From Rhodococcus sp. 06-235-1A (GTDB lineage Bacteria > Actinomycetota > Actinomycetes > Mycobacteriales > Mycobacteriaceae), in contig NZ_NOYI01000021.1 in NCBI RefSeq assembly GCF_002258785.1, positions 372,001-436,000 of the forward strand: DNA of 64,000 nucleotides, in the 5' to 3' direction. The position numbers and the translations under genes are program-made. The first letter of the stretch is position 1. Each line of letters starts with the position of its first letter. Below, piece after piece: positions 1 through 10,580 of this stretch. The notes under the pieces are model-generated. The model ran no database searches, had not been told where the DNA came from, and saw nothing but the letters and a program-made list of their open reading frames with translations.

Positions 1-702
1 GGCCTGCCCGAGCAGCGTGCCAAGGCTCGCACGATCGGGTGACAGGCCGACACCGAGGAACGACAGCGTCGATTCGTGCCAAATGGCGTGCGGGATCAGC
101 ATCGCCAGCGCCACCAGAATCTGCCCACCTACCGTCGGTGCCAGGTGTCTGTGTGCCACGAACCATCGGGACGCGCCGGCCAGGCGGGAGGTGCGAACCC
201 ACCCGGAATCTGCCGTCGCCAAGACCTCTGCCCGCACTATCCGGGCGACGGAGGGCCAGTGCGTCAACGAGATCGACGCCACCACGGCAAGTGGCTCACC
301 TCGCCACAGCGCCGCGATGACGATACCCAGCACCAGGTGGGGGAGGGCGTTGACCGTATCGACTACGCGCATGACAACGGCATCGAACCATCCGCCGGCA
401 GCCGCCGAGGTCACCCCGATGGCCACTCCGAGAGCGCACGCGATCACCGCACAAAGTGCTGCGATCAACAGCGAGATTCGCAGTCCCTCTGCTGTTCTGG
501 TGAGTATGTCGTATCCGGAGTGATCGGTGCCCAGCAGGCTCGAGGCGCTCGGCGGCAGTAGTGCGGATGCGAAGTCCGCAGTCTGCCGACCGGCGATCAT
601 CGGGATCAGCAGTGCGACGAGTGTGATGGCGAGAACCACGAACCACGGCGAGTCCGGGATGTAGCGACGCCGATAGTCGAGTTCATCGTCTGGGGCGGTC
701 AT
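1..702 (-). CDS. ABC transporter permease, DppC/OppC/NikC type (partial, runs off left edge)
   Basis: The first 234 codons of an inner-membrane permease of the dipeptide/nickel importer family are visible; the 3' end lies outside the window. The start ATG at 702 overlaps the stop of the upstream permease gene as ATGA, so the two are translationally coupled. An N-terminal membrane segment is followed by the typical LLGTDHSGYDIL region of this family. The conserved DppC-type segment with LSFLGVGLSP stands near the end of the visible part, where the ATPase-contacting loop is expected. It should form the heterodimeric channel with the next gene, fed by the binding protein at 1678-3270. ATPase genes are not in the window and probably follow to the left. 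The substrate (peptide or metal chelate) cannot be read from the sequence. Confidence 0.88.
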   Translation of the reverse strand, partial: MTAPDDELDYRRRYIPDSPWFVVLAITLVALLIPMIAGRQTADFASALLPPSASSLLGTDHSGYDILTRTAEGLRISLLIAALCAVIACALGVAIGVTSAAAGGWFDAVVMRVVDTVNALPHLVLGIVIAALWRGEPLAVVASISLTHWPSVARIVRAEVLATADSGWVRTSRLAGASRWFVAHRHLAPTVGGQILVALAMLIPHAIWHESTLSFLGVGLSPDRASLGTLLGQA

Positions 703-1688
703 GCAGCGATCCGCACTCGGGGGTCGATCGCGGCGGTCGTTGCGTCGGACAATGCCGATCCCAGCAGAACGGCGAGGGCCGCGGCGGTCGTGGTCGCCGC
801 CATCAATGGGAAGTCCAGTGCCGCAGCTGATTGCACCAGCGCCTCGGCCATCCCTGGCCACCCGAACACGGTCTCGACAATCGCAGCACCCGCGATCAGC
901 TCGGCTAGTCGGGTGCCGAGCAGAGCCAGTGTCGGAGCCACCGACGTCGGCAGCACGTGCCCACGCAGCAGAGCCCACCCGTAGATCCCGCGCGCCCGTG
1001 CCGCGCGCACCGCATCGGAGTCGGCCGAGTCGACTACCGCAGCCCGCATGGACAGAAGAAGCCATGGGATCTGCGAGACGGTCAGCGCGACGAGCGGGAG
1101 CACGGCATGCGCGGCGATCCCCGCGGCCGAGTACGTGGTGCCCGGTGCCCGTGCGCCGGAGGTGGGAAACCACCGGAAGGTCACTGCGAACACCGAGACC
1201 AGAACCAGCGATACGACGAACGGCGGCACGGCCGCGAAGGTCGTGGACAGGACCGAGCACGCCCGATCGAGAATTCCGCCGCGGCGCATCCCGGCCGACG
1301 AACCCAGCACGACGGCGGTCACGGTGGCCAGAAGCAGGGCGAGAGTGGACAGTCCGAGAGTGAAGGGCATACGTTCGGTAAGAACCGTCGATACCGGGAG
1401 GGACTGGGTCGAGGACCATCCGAGGTCGCCGTGCAGTAGGTCGGTCAGCCAGGTCCACCATGCGGCGTACCAGGGTGTCTCCGTTCCGTAGGCGTCTCGA
1501 AGTTGCTGCCGCTGCGACAGAGTCGCACTCTGGTAACTGTCACCGAGGTACGCGGCGAGCGGATCAAGAGGCGATAGCGATGCCAGTGCGAACATGGCCG
1601 CCGAGACCAGGACGACGGTCGGGATCGCGATACCGGTACGGACGGCGAGGATTCGGCCCACTGTCCGGGCTCGAGTTCTACTGCGCAC
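699..1688 (-). CDS. ABC transporter permease, DppB/OppB/NikB type
   Basis: A complete 329-residue integral membrane protein of the DppB family. It has an N-terminal membrane helix after a basic start, then the family pattern (LGDSYQSATLSQRQQLRDAY in the first periplasmic region and LLHGDLGWS before the transmembrane block). The GTG start at 1688 lies 11 bp inside the end of the binding-protein gene and the stop overlaps the next permease start, so the three genes form one operon. It is the second half of the translocation channel. The GTG start is supported only by the overlap and the N-terminal helix. Confidence 0.88.
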   Translation of the reverse strand: MRSRTRARTVGRILAVRTGIAIPTVVLVSAAMFALASLSPLDPLAAYLGDSYQSATLSQRQQLRDAYGTETPWYAAWWTWLTDLLHGDLGWSSTQSLPVSTVLTERMPFTLGLSTLALLLATVTAVVLGSSAGMRRGGILDRACSVLSTTFAAVPPFVVSLVLVSVFAVTFRWFPTSGARAPGTTYSAAGIAAHAVLPLVALTVSQIPWLLLSMRAAVVDSADSDAVRAARARGIYGWALLRGHVLPTSVAPTLALLGTRLAELIAGAAIVETVFGWPGMAEALVQSAAALDFPLMAATTTAAALAVLLGSALSDATTAAIDPRVRIAA

Positions 1689-3270
1689 GTGTCCACGCCG
1701 CCAGGTGCCACCATGGACCCCACGAGACGCCGTGCGAGTGCGGTTCGAGAATGGGAGGGCTCTGGTTCCAGCCGAGATCGCGATACGCGTAAGCGTGGTC
1801 GAGGAACGTGAGGAACACCGAGGACGGCTGCTCCACGTAGAGCTGCTGGATCAGCCGGTATCGAGCGTCGTTCTCCGGTCCGGACGCGGAATCGCGTGCC
1901 TGCTGCAGTGCATCGTCGAGACCTGGCGCGGTGAAGTTGCCGGGGTTGGCATAGGGCGAGGAGTCGTCGACGCGGGTGTGCAGGGTGTCGAACACCTGCG
2001 AGTCGATGCTGTACGGGGTGTCGCCGCCGCCGAGCAGCACTGCCGAGTCGCCGAGGCGGGTCTCGATTTCGTCCCACCCGGTTCCTCGGGGCCGGACGTC
2101 GATGCCGACGGGTTGCATGGCGGCGGCGAAGGCCACCGCAAGATCTCTCCGCACGGAATCCTGGGCGTTGTAGAGAAGCTCGAACGACGCTGTGGCACCG
2201 TTTTTCTGGCGTACACCGCCTGCACCGACGCGCCACCCGGCGGCGTCGAGGGTGGACTCGGCGGTGGAAAGGTCGAACGGGAACACGGCTGTCGGCTCGT
2301 AGGCGTCGCCGTAGACATCGGCCACCGGTGTGCTCGCGGGGCGACCGTATCCACCGAGAACGTCGTCGACCATGCCCCTGCGGTCGACGGCGAGATTCAT
2401 CGCGATCCGGGCTTGGAGGTCGGATGTGAACGCGTTGCCCGCCGGAAGCGAGACCCCGCGCCAATCAGCAGATTTCACGCCGATTGTCTTCACGTCGTCG
2501 TTTCCGTCGAGCGCGGCAACGGCGGTCGGAGGCAGTGACGTGCCGGAAACCTCGCCCGTGGCGACGCGTTGCACTCGGGTGTTGTCGTCCGGGGTGTAGG
2601 TGATCACCAGTCGCGTTACCTGCGGAGCCTCGCCCCAGTAGTCCTCACGTGCGGTGAACACGGCCTGATCTGCGCGCAGGCTGTCCAATATGTACGGCCC
2701 GGTTCCGACCGGCTCGGTGTTCAGTACCCAGTCGGCCGCGGGTGCCTGCTCGACCTGCTCCGACGGAGCGATGCCGAGCAGGAGGTACGGCGACGGATCC
2801 GCGTCGGTGGTCATCGTTATCACCACGGCATGGGATCCATCAGCGACGACATCGACGATCGGATCGAAATCGGTCGAGATCTCGGATGCGACGCTGGGAT
2901 CCTTCACTGCCTCGTAGGTGGACACTACGTCCGCGGAGTCGAAGTCGGTGCCGTCCGAGAATGCGACGTCCGCACGCAACGCCACTCGCCACTGCCGCGG
3001 TGCACTATTCGTCGGGACCGAGTCGGCCAGGGACGGAACGAGATCGGGAAGTGCGGAGTCGGAATCGGCGTCGGGTCGAAGCAACCCCTCGTAGACCGGG
3101 GAGACGCCGAGTGCGCCGTAGCCGGATATCGGACTGAACCCGCCGAGTTCCTGGCTGTCGGCCAGCACGATCGCCCCGCCGGAGCCCTCGTCGGATGGTG
3201 ACGCGCATCCCGCGGCGGCGAGGGCGAGGGCAACGGCTGAACCCAGAATGCGGTGGATGGACGGTGTCAC
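1678..3270 (-). CDS. extracellular solute-binding lipoprotein, family 5
   Basis: A 530-residue family 5 (SBP_bac_5) binding protein. The N-terminus is a lipoprotein signal peptide with the lipobox AAAGC at Cys22, so it should be anchored to the outer face of the membrane. The ISGYGALGVSPVYEGLL region near residue 50 is typical of the family, and the length fits peptide and nickel binding proteins. It is the first gene of the transporter operon. It faces an ArsR-type metal-sensor-like regulator with a perfect palindrome between the two, which hints at metal-linked control (nickel or cobalt, or a metallophore) rather than simple peptide uptake. This substrate idea is inference. Confidence 0.88.
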   Translation of the reverse strand: MTPSIHRILGSAVALALAAAGCASPSDEGSGGAIVLADSQELGGFSPISGYGALGVSPVYEGLLRPDADSDSALPDLVPSLADSVPTNSAPRQWRVALRADVAFSDGTDFDSADVVSTYEAVKDPSVASEISTDFDPIVDVVADGSHAVVITMTTDADPSPYLLLGIAPSEQVEQAPAADWVLNTEPVGTGPYILDSLRADQAVFTAREDYWGEAPQVTRLVITYTPDDNTRVQRVATGEVSGTSLPPTAVAALDGNDDVKTIGVKSADWRGVSLPAGNAFTSDLQARIAMNLAVDRRGMVDDVLGGYGRPASTPVADVYGDAYEPTAVFPFDLSTAESTLDAAGWRVGAGGVRQKNGATASFELLYNAQDSVRRDLAVAFAAAMQPVGIDVRPRGTGWDEIETRLGDSAVLLGGGDTPYSIDSQVFDTLHTRVDDSSPYANPGNFTAPGLDDALQQARDSASGPENDARYRLIQQLYVEQPSSVFLTFLDHAYAYRDLGWNQSPPILEPHSHGVSWGPWWHLAAWTRAQ

Positions 3271-3300
3271 GGACTGCTCCCGGGTTCATGCTCGATCGAG

Positions 3301-3324
3301 ATATGTGTCCAGGAAGACACATAT
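3301..3324. promoter_or_regulatory. perfect inverted repeat, probable ArsR operator
   Basis: ATATGTGTC (3301-3309) and GACACATAT (3316-3324) form a perfect 9-bp inverted repeat around a 6-nt spacer. It sits 31 bp upstream of the binding-protein start and 53 bp upstream of the ArsR start, in a shared divergent promoter. ArsR/SmtB regulators bind A+T-flanked palindromes of this kind, so it probably controls both directions. Confidence 0.7.
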
Positions 3325-3376
3325 TGCGTGCCGTAGCGTAGCAGCAGCATTGGGAACCAGCAGCGCGGGAGAATCG

Positions 3377-3673
3377 ATGACCGATAGCGACGACATCGAG
3401 GAATGGTCGACCCGCTTTGCCGTCCTGTCCGATCCGACACGGCTGCGCCTGGTCAGCTACATGCACGAGAAATCCGGTGCCAGTGTCGCCGAACTCGCTG
3501 CCGCCGTGGGCATCACCGAGAACGCGGCGTCGCAATCGCTCCGCGCCCTCAGGGCCCGAGGGTGGGTCGAGACCACGAAGTCGGGCCGGACGGTGCACTA
3601 CCGGGTAGTCGCCGACGCGATCGTGCACCGGATCCTGCACGACATCATGGGCGCGGAACACCGCCACGACTGA
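3377..3673 (+). CDS. ArsR-family transcriptional regulator
   Basis: A 98-residue winged-helix regulator. The ArsR signature is clear: LSDPTRLRLVSYM leads into the HTH with VAELAAAVGITENAASQSLR, followed by a wing with GRTVHYRV. The start ATG at 3377 follows a GGGAGA ribosome site; longer upstream reading is unlikely because it runs through the palindrome. The C-terminus contains several histidines (a His in the last helix and HRHD at the end), which in this family can form metal sites, but no full sensor motif can be assigned. It is divergent from the family-5 importer, so it probably represses it until its ligand is present. Confidence 0.88.
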   Translation: MTDSDDIEEWSTRFAVLSDPTRLRLVSYMHEKSGASVAELAAAVGITENAASQSLRALRARGWVETTKSGRTVHYRVVADAIVHRILHDIMGAEHRHD

Positions 3674-3767
3674 CACCCTCGACGATCGGCATTGTTCGAG
3701 AGGTGCATCGGTCCACTGTCGTAGGTCGAATCATCGACGACAGTGGTGGTGTTACAGTCGCGCTGCG

Positions 3768-3915
3768 TTGGTTTCCGGCGGCCCTCTCGGTGAGGTTCGT
3801 CGGATCGCAAGAGGGAATCCGGTGTGAATCCGGAACTGCCCCGCAGCGGTATGTGGAAACGACCGCGGTCAACAGCACTGAGCCCACCGGGCTCGGGAAG
3901 CGACCGCTATTAGGT
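3768..3915 (+). promoter_or_regulatory. cobalamin riboswitch
   Basis: The conserved AdoCbl riboswitch core is visible: GGGAATCCGGTGTGAATCC at 3813-3831, then CTGCCCCGCAGCGGTA at 3836-3851, and CACTGAGCCC followed by CTCGGGAAG near 3877-3900. It lies upstream of a FecCD-type permease, ATPase and binding protein, the normal arrangement for vitamin B12 uptake genes switched off by cobalamin. About 200 nt of leader follow before the first start codon; no clear intrinsic terminator was seen there. Confidence 0.9.
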
Positions 3916-4122
3916 TGTCATCGGGAGCATCCGGTGACGTGTTCACGAGTCCGAAGACCTGCCAACGCGGCCGCACCACCGGTGCGGTCGCTTGTCGACT
4001 CCGTGGGACATGGTCGACGAGATGCAGACCGTGTTGGGACAGGTCTGTCGTCGTCGTCTGCGCTCGTGTCATGAGAGCCGCCACGCCTGACGTCGACGAC
4101 CTGCAAGGAACGTGCCAGCGAG

Positions 4123-5159
4123 ATGCGCCGAATGTCGGTGACTGCTCTGACCGCGACCGCCCTCCTGGTGTTGGTAGCGGTGTCGGTGATCGCGTTGATG
4201 CTCGGCACCGCACATATCCCGTGGCGCGAGGTCGGCCACATCGCGTGGGCAGAGATAACCGGTGGCACCATCGCTACGGACGATGTACCCAACTACCGCA
4301 TCATCGTCGATTCACGCCTGCCTCGGGTGCTGCTGGCCATTCTCATCGGCGGCGGCCTCAGCGCCGTAGGGCTGGTGGTTCAGGCGATGGTGCGCAATGC
4401 CCTCGCGGACCCGTACGTGCTGGGGATATCCTCCGGTGCGTCCGTCGGCGCGACCTCGGTGGTGTTGTTCGGAACGTTCGGTGCCCTCGGAATCTACGCC
4501 CTCTCCACCGCCGCGTTCGTCGGTGCGTTGGCTGCGACGTTGCTGGTGTACCTCATGGCCAGATCTGCGGCGGGGCTCGTTCCTCTGCGGCTGGTTCTCA
4601 CCGGAACTGCTCTCGGGTACGGCTTCTCGGCCATCACCACTGTTCTGGTTTTCCTCGCACCCCACGGCGATGGCGCACGAAGTGTCATGTTCTGGCTCCT
4701 CGGAAGCCTGTCGGCGGCAACCTGGCAGATGGTCCCGCTCGCGGCTGTCGTCACCGTAGTGGGTTTGGTGATCATCGCCGTCTGCGCGCGACGACTCAAC
4801 GCATTGTCGATGGGCGATGAAGTCAGCGCCGCTCTCGGCCTCGACGCCTCGAGGTTTCGGCTGCTGTTGTTCGTCGTCGCGGCGGCGATGACCGGATGTT
4901 TCGTATCCATCTGCGGCGCAGTCGGATTCGTCGGTCTGGTTGTCCCGCATGTCGCCCGGATGCTTGTCGGTGCAGACCATACTCGGTTGATCGTGGTGAC
5001 CCCGGTCCTTGGATCGGTTTTTCTGGTCAGCGCCGACCTTCTTGCTCGAACGTTGGTGCCTCCGCAGGAACTTCCGCTCGGCGCGATCACCGCGGCGGTC
5101 GGAGTCCCGGTGTTCGTGCTGCTGATGCGCCGTCGCGGTGCCCTGATGGGGTCTGACTG

Positions 5160-5160
<1 letters not shown>
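4123..5160 (+). CDS. btuC: FecCD/BtuC-family ABC transporter permease
   Basis: A 345-residue polytopic permease of the FecCD family. It shows the family landmarks: SRLPRVLLAILIGGGLSAVG near residue 65, the NALADPYVLGISSGA motif near 90, and GFVGLVVPHVARMLVG near 270, which forms the ATPase-coupling loop. It is the first gene after the cobalamin riboswitch and is directly coupled to an ATPase gene. The riboswitch makes cobalamin or a precursor the likely substrate; siderophore uptake is the main alternative for this family. ATG 4123 has a distant AAGGAA; the ATG at 4132 is an alternative start. Confidence 0.87.
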
Positions 5161-5929
<769 letters not shown>

Positions 5930-5933
<4 letters not shown>

Positions 5934-6937
5934 CACATCCGAGACGGACCTGGGTGCTGATCGCCGTCACCACCCTGGCGCTGAGCGCCTGCGGCGCAGA
6001 GGTGGAGACCGCAGCAGAACCAGGCGGCGCGGCCGTCACCGTCACCAACTGCGATGAGCCGTTGACCGTCGATGGTGTTCCGACGCGCGTGGTCACCAAC
6101 GACACCGGAATCACCGAGATGATGTTCGCGCTCGGCTTGGCCGATCGAGTCGTCGGCTTCTCCGCGCAGGCATCGAAGGACGGGGACATCGAATCCTCGC
6201 CCTGGAAAGCCGATTTCGAGGCCACACCCGATATCGGGGACACCTTCACCCGTGAAGCGGTCCAGGCCGCGAATCCGGACTTCGTCTTCGCCGGCTGGAA
6301 CTACGGATACAAGGAATCGACGGGTCTGACACCGGACTGGGTGCGCAGCATCGGTGCCACCCCTTATCAGCTCACCGAGGCATGTCGGCAACCCGGCACC
6401 ACGCAGCGTGGAATCATGGATCCGCTCGACGCGCTGTATGCCGATATCGAGAATCTCGGCGATATCTTCGACGTCCGTGACCGCGCCGACGGTCTCGTCG
6501 CCGGGTACCGCGAACAAGTTGCGGAAGCGAACGCGACAGGGCCGGCCGGGCAGGATCCGGCGCGAATGTTCCTGTTCGACAGTGCGACCCCGGAACCGTT
6601 CACCGCCGGCCGTACAGCGGCCCCATCGCAGATCTTCCGAGAAGCAGGTGGCAGCAACATCTTCGACGACATCGACAACTCGTGGACCACCGCATCCTGG
6701 GAGGCCGCGGCTCAGCGCGACCCGCAGGCGATCGTCATCGTCGATTACAACTCGGGCGCGGGGGAGACCGTCGAGGCGAAAATCGAACAGCTACGGCAAC
6801 ATCCGCTGATGTCGGGTACGACCGCGGTCCGCGAGAACAACATCACGGCCCTTCCCTACGCGGCGCTCGTCGAAGGCCCACGCAACCCGCAGGCGGTGAC
6901 TTTCGTCGCGGATTTTTTGAGGTCGAAGGGTCTGTAA
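5930..6937 (+). CDS. btuF: periplasmic-binding lipoprotein, BtuF/FepB type
   Basis: A 335-residue substrate-binding protein. The ATG at 5930 overlaps the ATPase stop as ATGA and follows AAGGAG; the N-terminus has a signal peptide with lipobox ALSAC (Cys21). The mature part shows the two-lobe pattern of the BtuF class: VTNDTGITEMMFALGLADRV in lobe 1 and ANPDFVFAGWN before the linker helix. A longer reading from further upstream would run through the ATPase gene and is rejected. It completes the riboswitch-controlled uptake system. Confidence 0.87.
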
Positions 6938-7026
6938 CAGCGATCGCGGCACGCGACGCTTTTTACCTCGGTGACCGGTACATCGGAGCGACTCGAAACG
7001 CTGCATGTGGATAGGAGATGGATACA

Positions 7027-7386
7027 GTGGCATTGGATCGATCGAGACCGACAGTCATCGTATGCCGCGGATGCTGCTGCGGCACTGCCGACAAGCATCC
7101 GGACATCGACCACGACGCCGAACTCGAGAGTTTGCGTAACTTGGTCGGTGGTGTCGGCAACTTTCGCGTCACCGAGTGTCTCGGACCATGCGAACGATCG
7201 AACGTTGTCGTGGTCGCCCCATCGAGATGCGGGCATCGAACCGGTGGCCGACCAACGTGGCTCGGTTTCGTTCTGGGGGCAGGAATGAAGGAAGAGATTG
7301 CAGGTTGGCTCTGCAACGGAGGACCTGGGCTTGCCGAGATGCCGACGCCTCTCATTTCGCACTGCTTCGAGCAGCGTCGAAAATAA
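7027..7386 (+). CDS. small (2Fe-2S) ferredoxin-like / thioredoxin-fold protein
   Basis: A protein of about 119 residues with an N-terminal cysteine cluster VCRGCCCG and a later ECLGPCERSN motif, the pattern of small thioredoxin-fold 2Fe-2S proteins often encoded near cobalamin genes. AGGAG at 7013-7017 touches the ATG at 7018, leaving no spacing, but is 9 nt from the in-frame GTG at 7027, so GTG is the better start. It lies 90 bp after the binding-protein gene on the same strand and may be co-expressed under the riboswitch. A role in cobalt or cobalamin handling is inference from position. Confidence 0.7.
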   Translation: MALDRSRPTVIVCRGCCCGTADKHPDIDHDAELESLRNLVGGVGNFRVTECLGPCERSNVVVVAPSRCGHRTGGRPTWLGFVLGAGMKEEIAGWLCNGGPGLAEMPTPLISHCFEQRRK

Positions 7387-7469
7387 GCTCAGGGTGCGGA
7401 CTTTCCTACCGGTGTCCTGTCCGTCGCTGCGAAGACGCTGCCGCCCAGACAGGAATGAGTCCTTGCCTG

Positions 7470-8897
7470 CTACGTGTACGGGTAGGGCAGGTCGGTGTCG
7501 ACGTTTTCGTCGACGAGTAGCTGGCGTCCGAGTTGTGGGAATGCGCGCTGGGAACACGAGGTGCGTTCGCACACTTTGCATCCGGGTCCAATGGGAATCG
7601 ATGCGCCGGGGGAGTGGACCGGTAGGTTGTCGGCGTAGACCAGTTTGTTCGCATAGTCGATGTCGCATCCGAGGCCGATCGCGAAACTCTTCTGTGGTGA
7701 TCGGTATCCGAGTCCGCCGCTGTCGGTGGTGCGCGCAATCCACAGATAGGTGCGGTCGTCGGGCATGGTGGAGATCTGTGTGAGAATTCGTCCCGATGCC
7801 GCGAATGCGTCGTGCACAACCCACAGCGGGCAGCTTCCACCGACACGTGAGAAGTGAAATGCGCTTGCGGACTGACGTTTCGAGATGTTGCCGGCCCGGT
7901 CGGTGCGGACGAAGAAGAACGGAACACCCTTCGTCCCCGGTCGCTGCAGCGTGGACAATCGGTGGCATACGGTTTCGAAGCCGACCTCGAAGGTCAGCGA
8001 CAGCAGATCGATGTCGTATCGCAGTGACTCCGCAGCGGCGAGGAACCGTTCGTAGGGCAACAGCAGGGCTCCGGCGAAATAGTTGGCCAGCCCGACGCGG
8101 GCCAGCTCTCGGGCCTGAGTGCTCAGGTGCGTATCGGCATCGACGATCGTGTCTATGGTCGTCGACTGCGAGAGAAAAGCCAGCTGGGTTGCGATCTGGT
8201 ACGCGCGTTGCCCGGCAGTCAGTCGGCGTGCGAGAAGGAGTGTCCCGCCGGTGTCGTCGAAGATGCGTTTGGGGCCGAGTGAGCCGGGATTGTCGTCTCC
8301 GATGGTCACCGTGATGCCGTGGTCCGCTTCGATGACCCGCGCAAGTTGTAGATCGAGCGCCCCGATACTGAGCCCACTTCGCTCGAAGAGTTCCTCAGCC
8401 GCAGTATCCAATTCGGGGATGTGGTTGCGGCGGTCGTAGAAGAAGTCTCGGACTTCTTCGTAGGGCATCGGAGAATGGCCGCCCGTCGACACATCCGATT
8501 TGGGCCCGTGCAGTCCGACCGTGAGCCGGTCCACCTGATCGGTCGCTGCATGGAGCTTGCGGTGCAGCGAGACGAGGGTGCGCCCGATCTCCGGCATGCG
8601 CGAGACCAATTCCTGGACGTCGGACATCGACACCTCGCCTCGGTCGGAGGCTTCGGTGAGTACATCGTGCAGGTCGGCGACGAGGCGAGCGTCGGTGTCG
8701 GTGGCGAAGAACGAGGGGTCGAGCTCGAACATCGTGTTGAGCTTGAGCAGTACCTGGACGGTCAGAGGTCGTTGGTCGTTCTCGAGTTGGTTGAGGTAAC
8801 TCGGCGAGAGTTCGAGTGTCTTCGCCAGAGCGGACTGCGTCAGCTGTCGTTCCTCGCGTAGGCGACGCAGCCGCCCGCCTGCGTAGATCTTCTGCAT
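7470..8897 (-). CDS. prpR: PrpR/RamB-type short-chain acyl-CoA regulator
   Basis: A 475-residue regulator. The N-terminal 65 residues form an XRE-type HTH (TQSALAKTLELSPSYLNQLE). A long sensor region follows, and the C-terminal domain has clustered cysteines (GCKVCERTSCS), matching mycobacterial PrpR, where such residues hold an Fe-S cluster. ATG 8897 follows GGAGGAAGGGG; longer upstream readings have no ribosome site. It is divergent from prpDBC, as in mycobacteria, where PrpR with propionyl-CoA activates the methylcitrate cycle. RamB (acetate metabolism) is a close relative, but the neighbours favour PrpR. Confidence 0.88.
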   Translation of the reverse strand: MQKIYAGGRLRRLREERQLTQSALAKTLELSPSYLNQLENDQRPLTVQVLLKLNTMFELDPSFFATDTDARLVADLHDVLTEASDRGEVSMSDVQELVSRMPEIGRTLVSLHRKLHAATDQVDRLTVGLHGPKSDVSTGGHSPMPYEEVRDFFYDRRNHIPELDTAAEELFERSGLSIGALDLQLARVIEADHGITVTIGDDNPGSLGPKRIFDDTGGTLLLARRLTAGQRAYQIATQLAFLSQSTTIDTIVDADTHLSTQARELARVGLANYFAGALLLPYERFLAAAESLRYDIDLLSLTFEVGFETVCHRLSTLQRPGTKGVPFFFVRTDRAGNISKRQSASAFHFSRVGGSCPLWVVHDAFAASGRILTQISTMPDDRTYLWIARTTDSGGLGYRSPQKSFAIGLGCDIDYANKLVYADNLPVHSPGASIPIGPGCKVCERTSCSQRAFPQLGRQLLVDENVDTDLPYPYT

Positions 8898-8953
8898 CTC
8901 TGCCCCTTCCTCCTTCGGGTGTCGACACTGTAACCGAACTGGACTTCGCAACA

Positions 8954-8996
8954 TTTGCCGATTTGCAGGAATTGCCCCGCAAAAATAGGCATTTGC
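8954..8996. promoter_or_regulatory. TTTGC/GCAAA cluster, probable PrpR binding region
   Basis: TTTGC occurs at 8954-8958, 8962-8966 and 8992-8996, and GCAAA at 8979-8983, all inside the prpR-prpD divergent promoter. PrpR/RamB regulators recognise TTTGCAAA-like half-sites, so this is probably the shared operator region. Exact site limits are not clear. Confidence 0.55.
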
Positions 8997-9077
8997 GATG
9001 TCTTCCGCAGTTCCGGACTCCTGCGTAACTTGTGAATGAAGCGTAGTAATCCCATTCATCGGCACGGAGGATTTTCT

Positions 9078-10580
9078 GTGAAGACCCATCTCGTACGCAC
9101 TCGCACATCCGCCGAAAACTTCCCTCAGTCCGAGCACCTGGCTTGGAAGGTCGCCGAGGTCGCCGCTGACGAGGTGGAGGTCCCCGAAGCGACGGCGGAG
9201 ATGATCGTCAACCGGATCATCGACAATGCCTCGGTGGCTGCTGCCTCGCTGGTTCGGCGACCGGTGACGAGCGCCCGCGCACAGGCGCAGGCGCACCCGT
9301 ACAGCCCCGGTGCCACTGTGTTCGGAATCGGTGGGAAGTACTCACCCGAGTGGGCCGCGTGGGCCAACGGGGTAGCGGTGCGAGAACTGGACTTTCACGA
9401 CACGTTCCTCGCCGCCGAGTACTCCCATCCGGGGGACAATATTCCGCCGATCCTCGCCGTCGCCCAACACGCTGGGCGCTCGGGCCGTGATCTGATCCGT
9501 GGTCTGGCCACCGGGTACGAGATTCAGATCGACCTCGTTCGCGCAATCTCGTTGCACGAGCACGAGATCGACCACGTCGCCCATCTCGGGCCCTCTGCTG
9601 CCGCCGGAATCGGAACCCTGCTCGGCCTCGACACCGAGACCATCTATCAGGCCGTCGGGCAAGCGCTGCACACCACGACGGCCACCCGTCAGTCCCGCAA
9701 GGGGTCGATCTCGAGTTGGAAGGCCTACGCCCCCGCACTCGCCGGGAAGGTTGCCGTCGAAGCCGTCGATCGAGCACTCCGCGGCGAAGGTGCCCCGTCG
9801 CCGATCTGGGAGGGTGAGGACGGGGTCATCGCGTGGCTTCTCAGTGGGCCGGACGCCGAATACCATGTGCCCCTTCCCGGCCCGGGCGAAGCCAAGCACG
9901 CAATCCTCGACAGCTACACCAAGGAACACTCCGCCGAGTACCAGAGCCAGGCCCCGATCGACCTCGCCCGACGGATGCGAGAAAAGATCTCCGATCTCGA
10001 ACAGATCGAGACGATCGTGTTGCACACCAGTCACCACACGCATTACGTCATCGGCACCGGATCGAACGACCCACAGAAGTTCGATCCCACCGCCTCCCGG
10101 GAAACCCTCGATCACTCGGTGATGTACATCTTCGCGGTCGCACTCGAGGACGGAATCTGGCATCACGAGCACTCCTACGCCCCGGAACGCGCGCAGAGGC
10201 CGAACACAGTCGCGTTGTGGAACAAGATCTCGACCGCAGAAGACCCCGAGTGGACGCGCCGATACCACTCGGTCGATCCGGACGAGAAAGCGTTCGGTGC
10301 ACGCGCGGAGATCACACTGAAAGACGGCACGGTCATCGTCGACGAACTCGCGGTCGCCGACGCGCACCCTCTCGGTGCCCGCCCGTTCGCCCGTGAGCAA
10401 TACATCGCGAAATTCCGCTCGTTGGCGGACGGCGTGATCGCACCCGCGGAACAGGACCGCTACCTCGACGCAGCCGAGCGGGCTCCCGAGCTCGCCGCAG
10501 GCGAACTCGATCAGCTGACCTTCACCGTCGCCGACGATGTTCTCGCTAGGGCTCCGAAGACCCCGAAGGGCATCTTCTGA
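9078..10580 (+). CDS. prpD: 2-methylcitrate dehydratase
   Basis: A 500-residue MmgE/PrpD-family dehydratase that converts 2-methylcitrate to 2-methyl-cis-aconitate. The GTG start at 9078 follows GGAGGA at 9066-9071 with good spacing; the in-frame ATG at 9036 has no ribosome site. The protein has the family's all-helical N-terminal region ([15 protein letters not shown]) and catalytic-type histidines ([20 protein letters not shown]). Its stop overlaps the prpB start by one base. It is the first gene of the prpDBC operon for propionyl-CoA disposal. Confidence 0.92.
   Translation: MKTHLVRTRTSAENFPQSEHLAWKVAEVAADEVEVPEATAEMIVNRIIDNASVAAASLVRRPVTSARAQAQAHPYSPGATVFGIGGKYSPEWAAWANGVAVRELDFHDTFLAAEYSHPGDNIPPILAVAQHAGRSGRDLIRGLATGYEIQIDLVRAISLHEHEIDHVAHLGPSAAAGIGTLLGLDTETIYQAVGQALHTTTATRQSRKGSISSWKAYAPALAGKVAVEAVDRALRGEGAPSPIWEGEDGVIAWLLSGPDAEYHVPLPGPGEAKHAILDSYTKEHSAEYQSQAPIDLARRMREKISDLEQIETIVLHTSHHTHYVIGTGSNDPQKFDPTASRETLDHSVMYIFAVALEDGIWHHEHSYAPERAQRPNTVALWNKISTAEDPEWTRRYHSVDPDEKAFGARAEITLKDGTVIVDELAVADAHPLGARPFAREQYIAKFRSLADGVIAPAEQDRYLDAAERAPELAAGELDQLTFTVADDVLARAPKTPKGIF

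Noticed and set aside
1445..2464. Long open reading frame opposite/out of frame with the binding-protein and permease genes
   Set aside because: Arg- and Pro-rich shadow composition, no ribosome site, and fully covered by the well-supported transporter genes.
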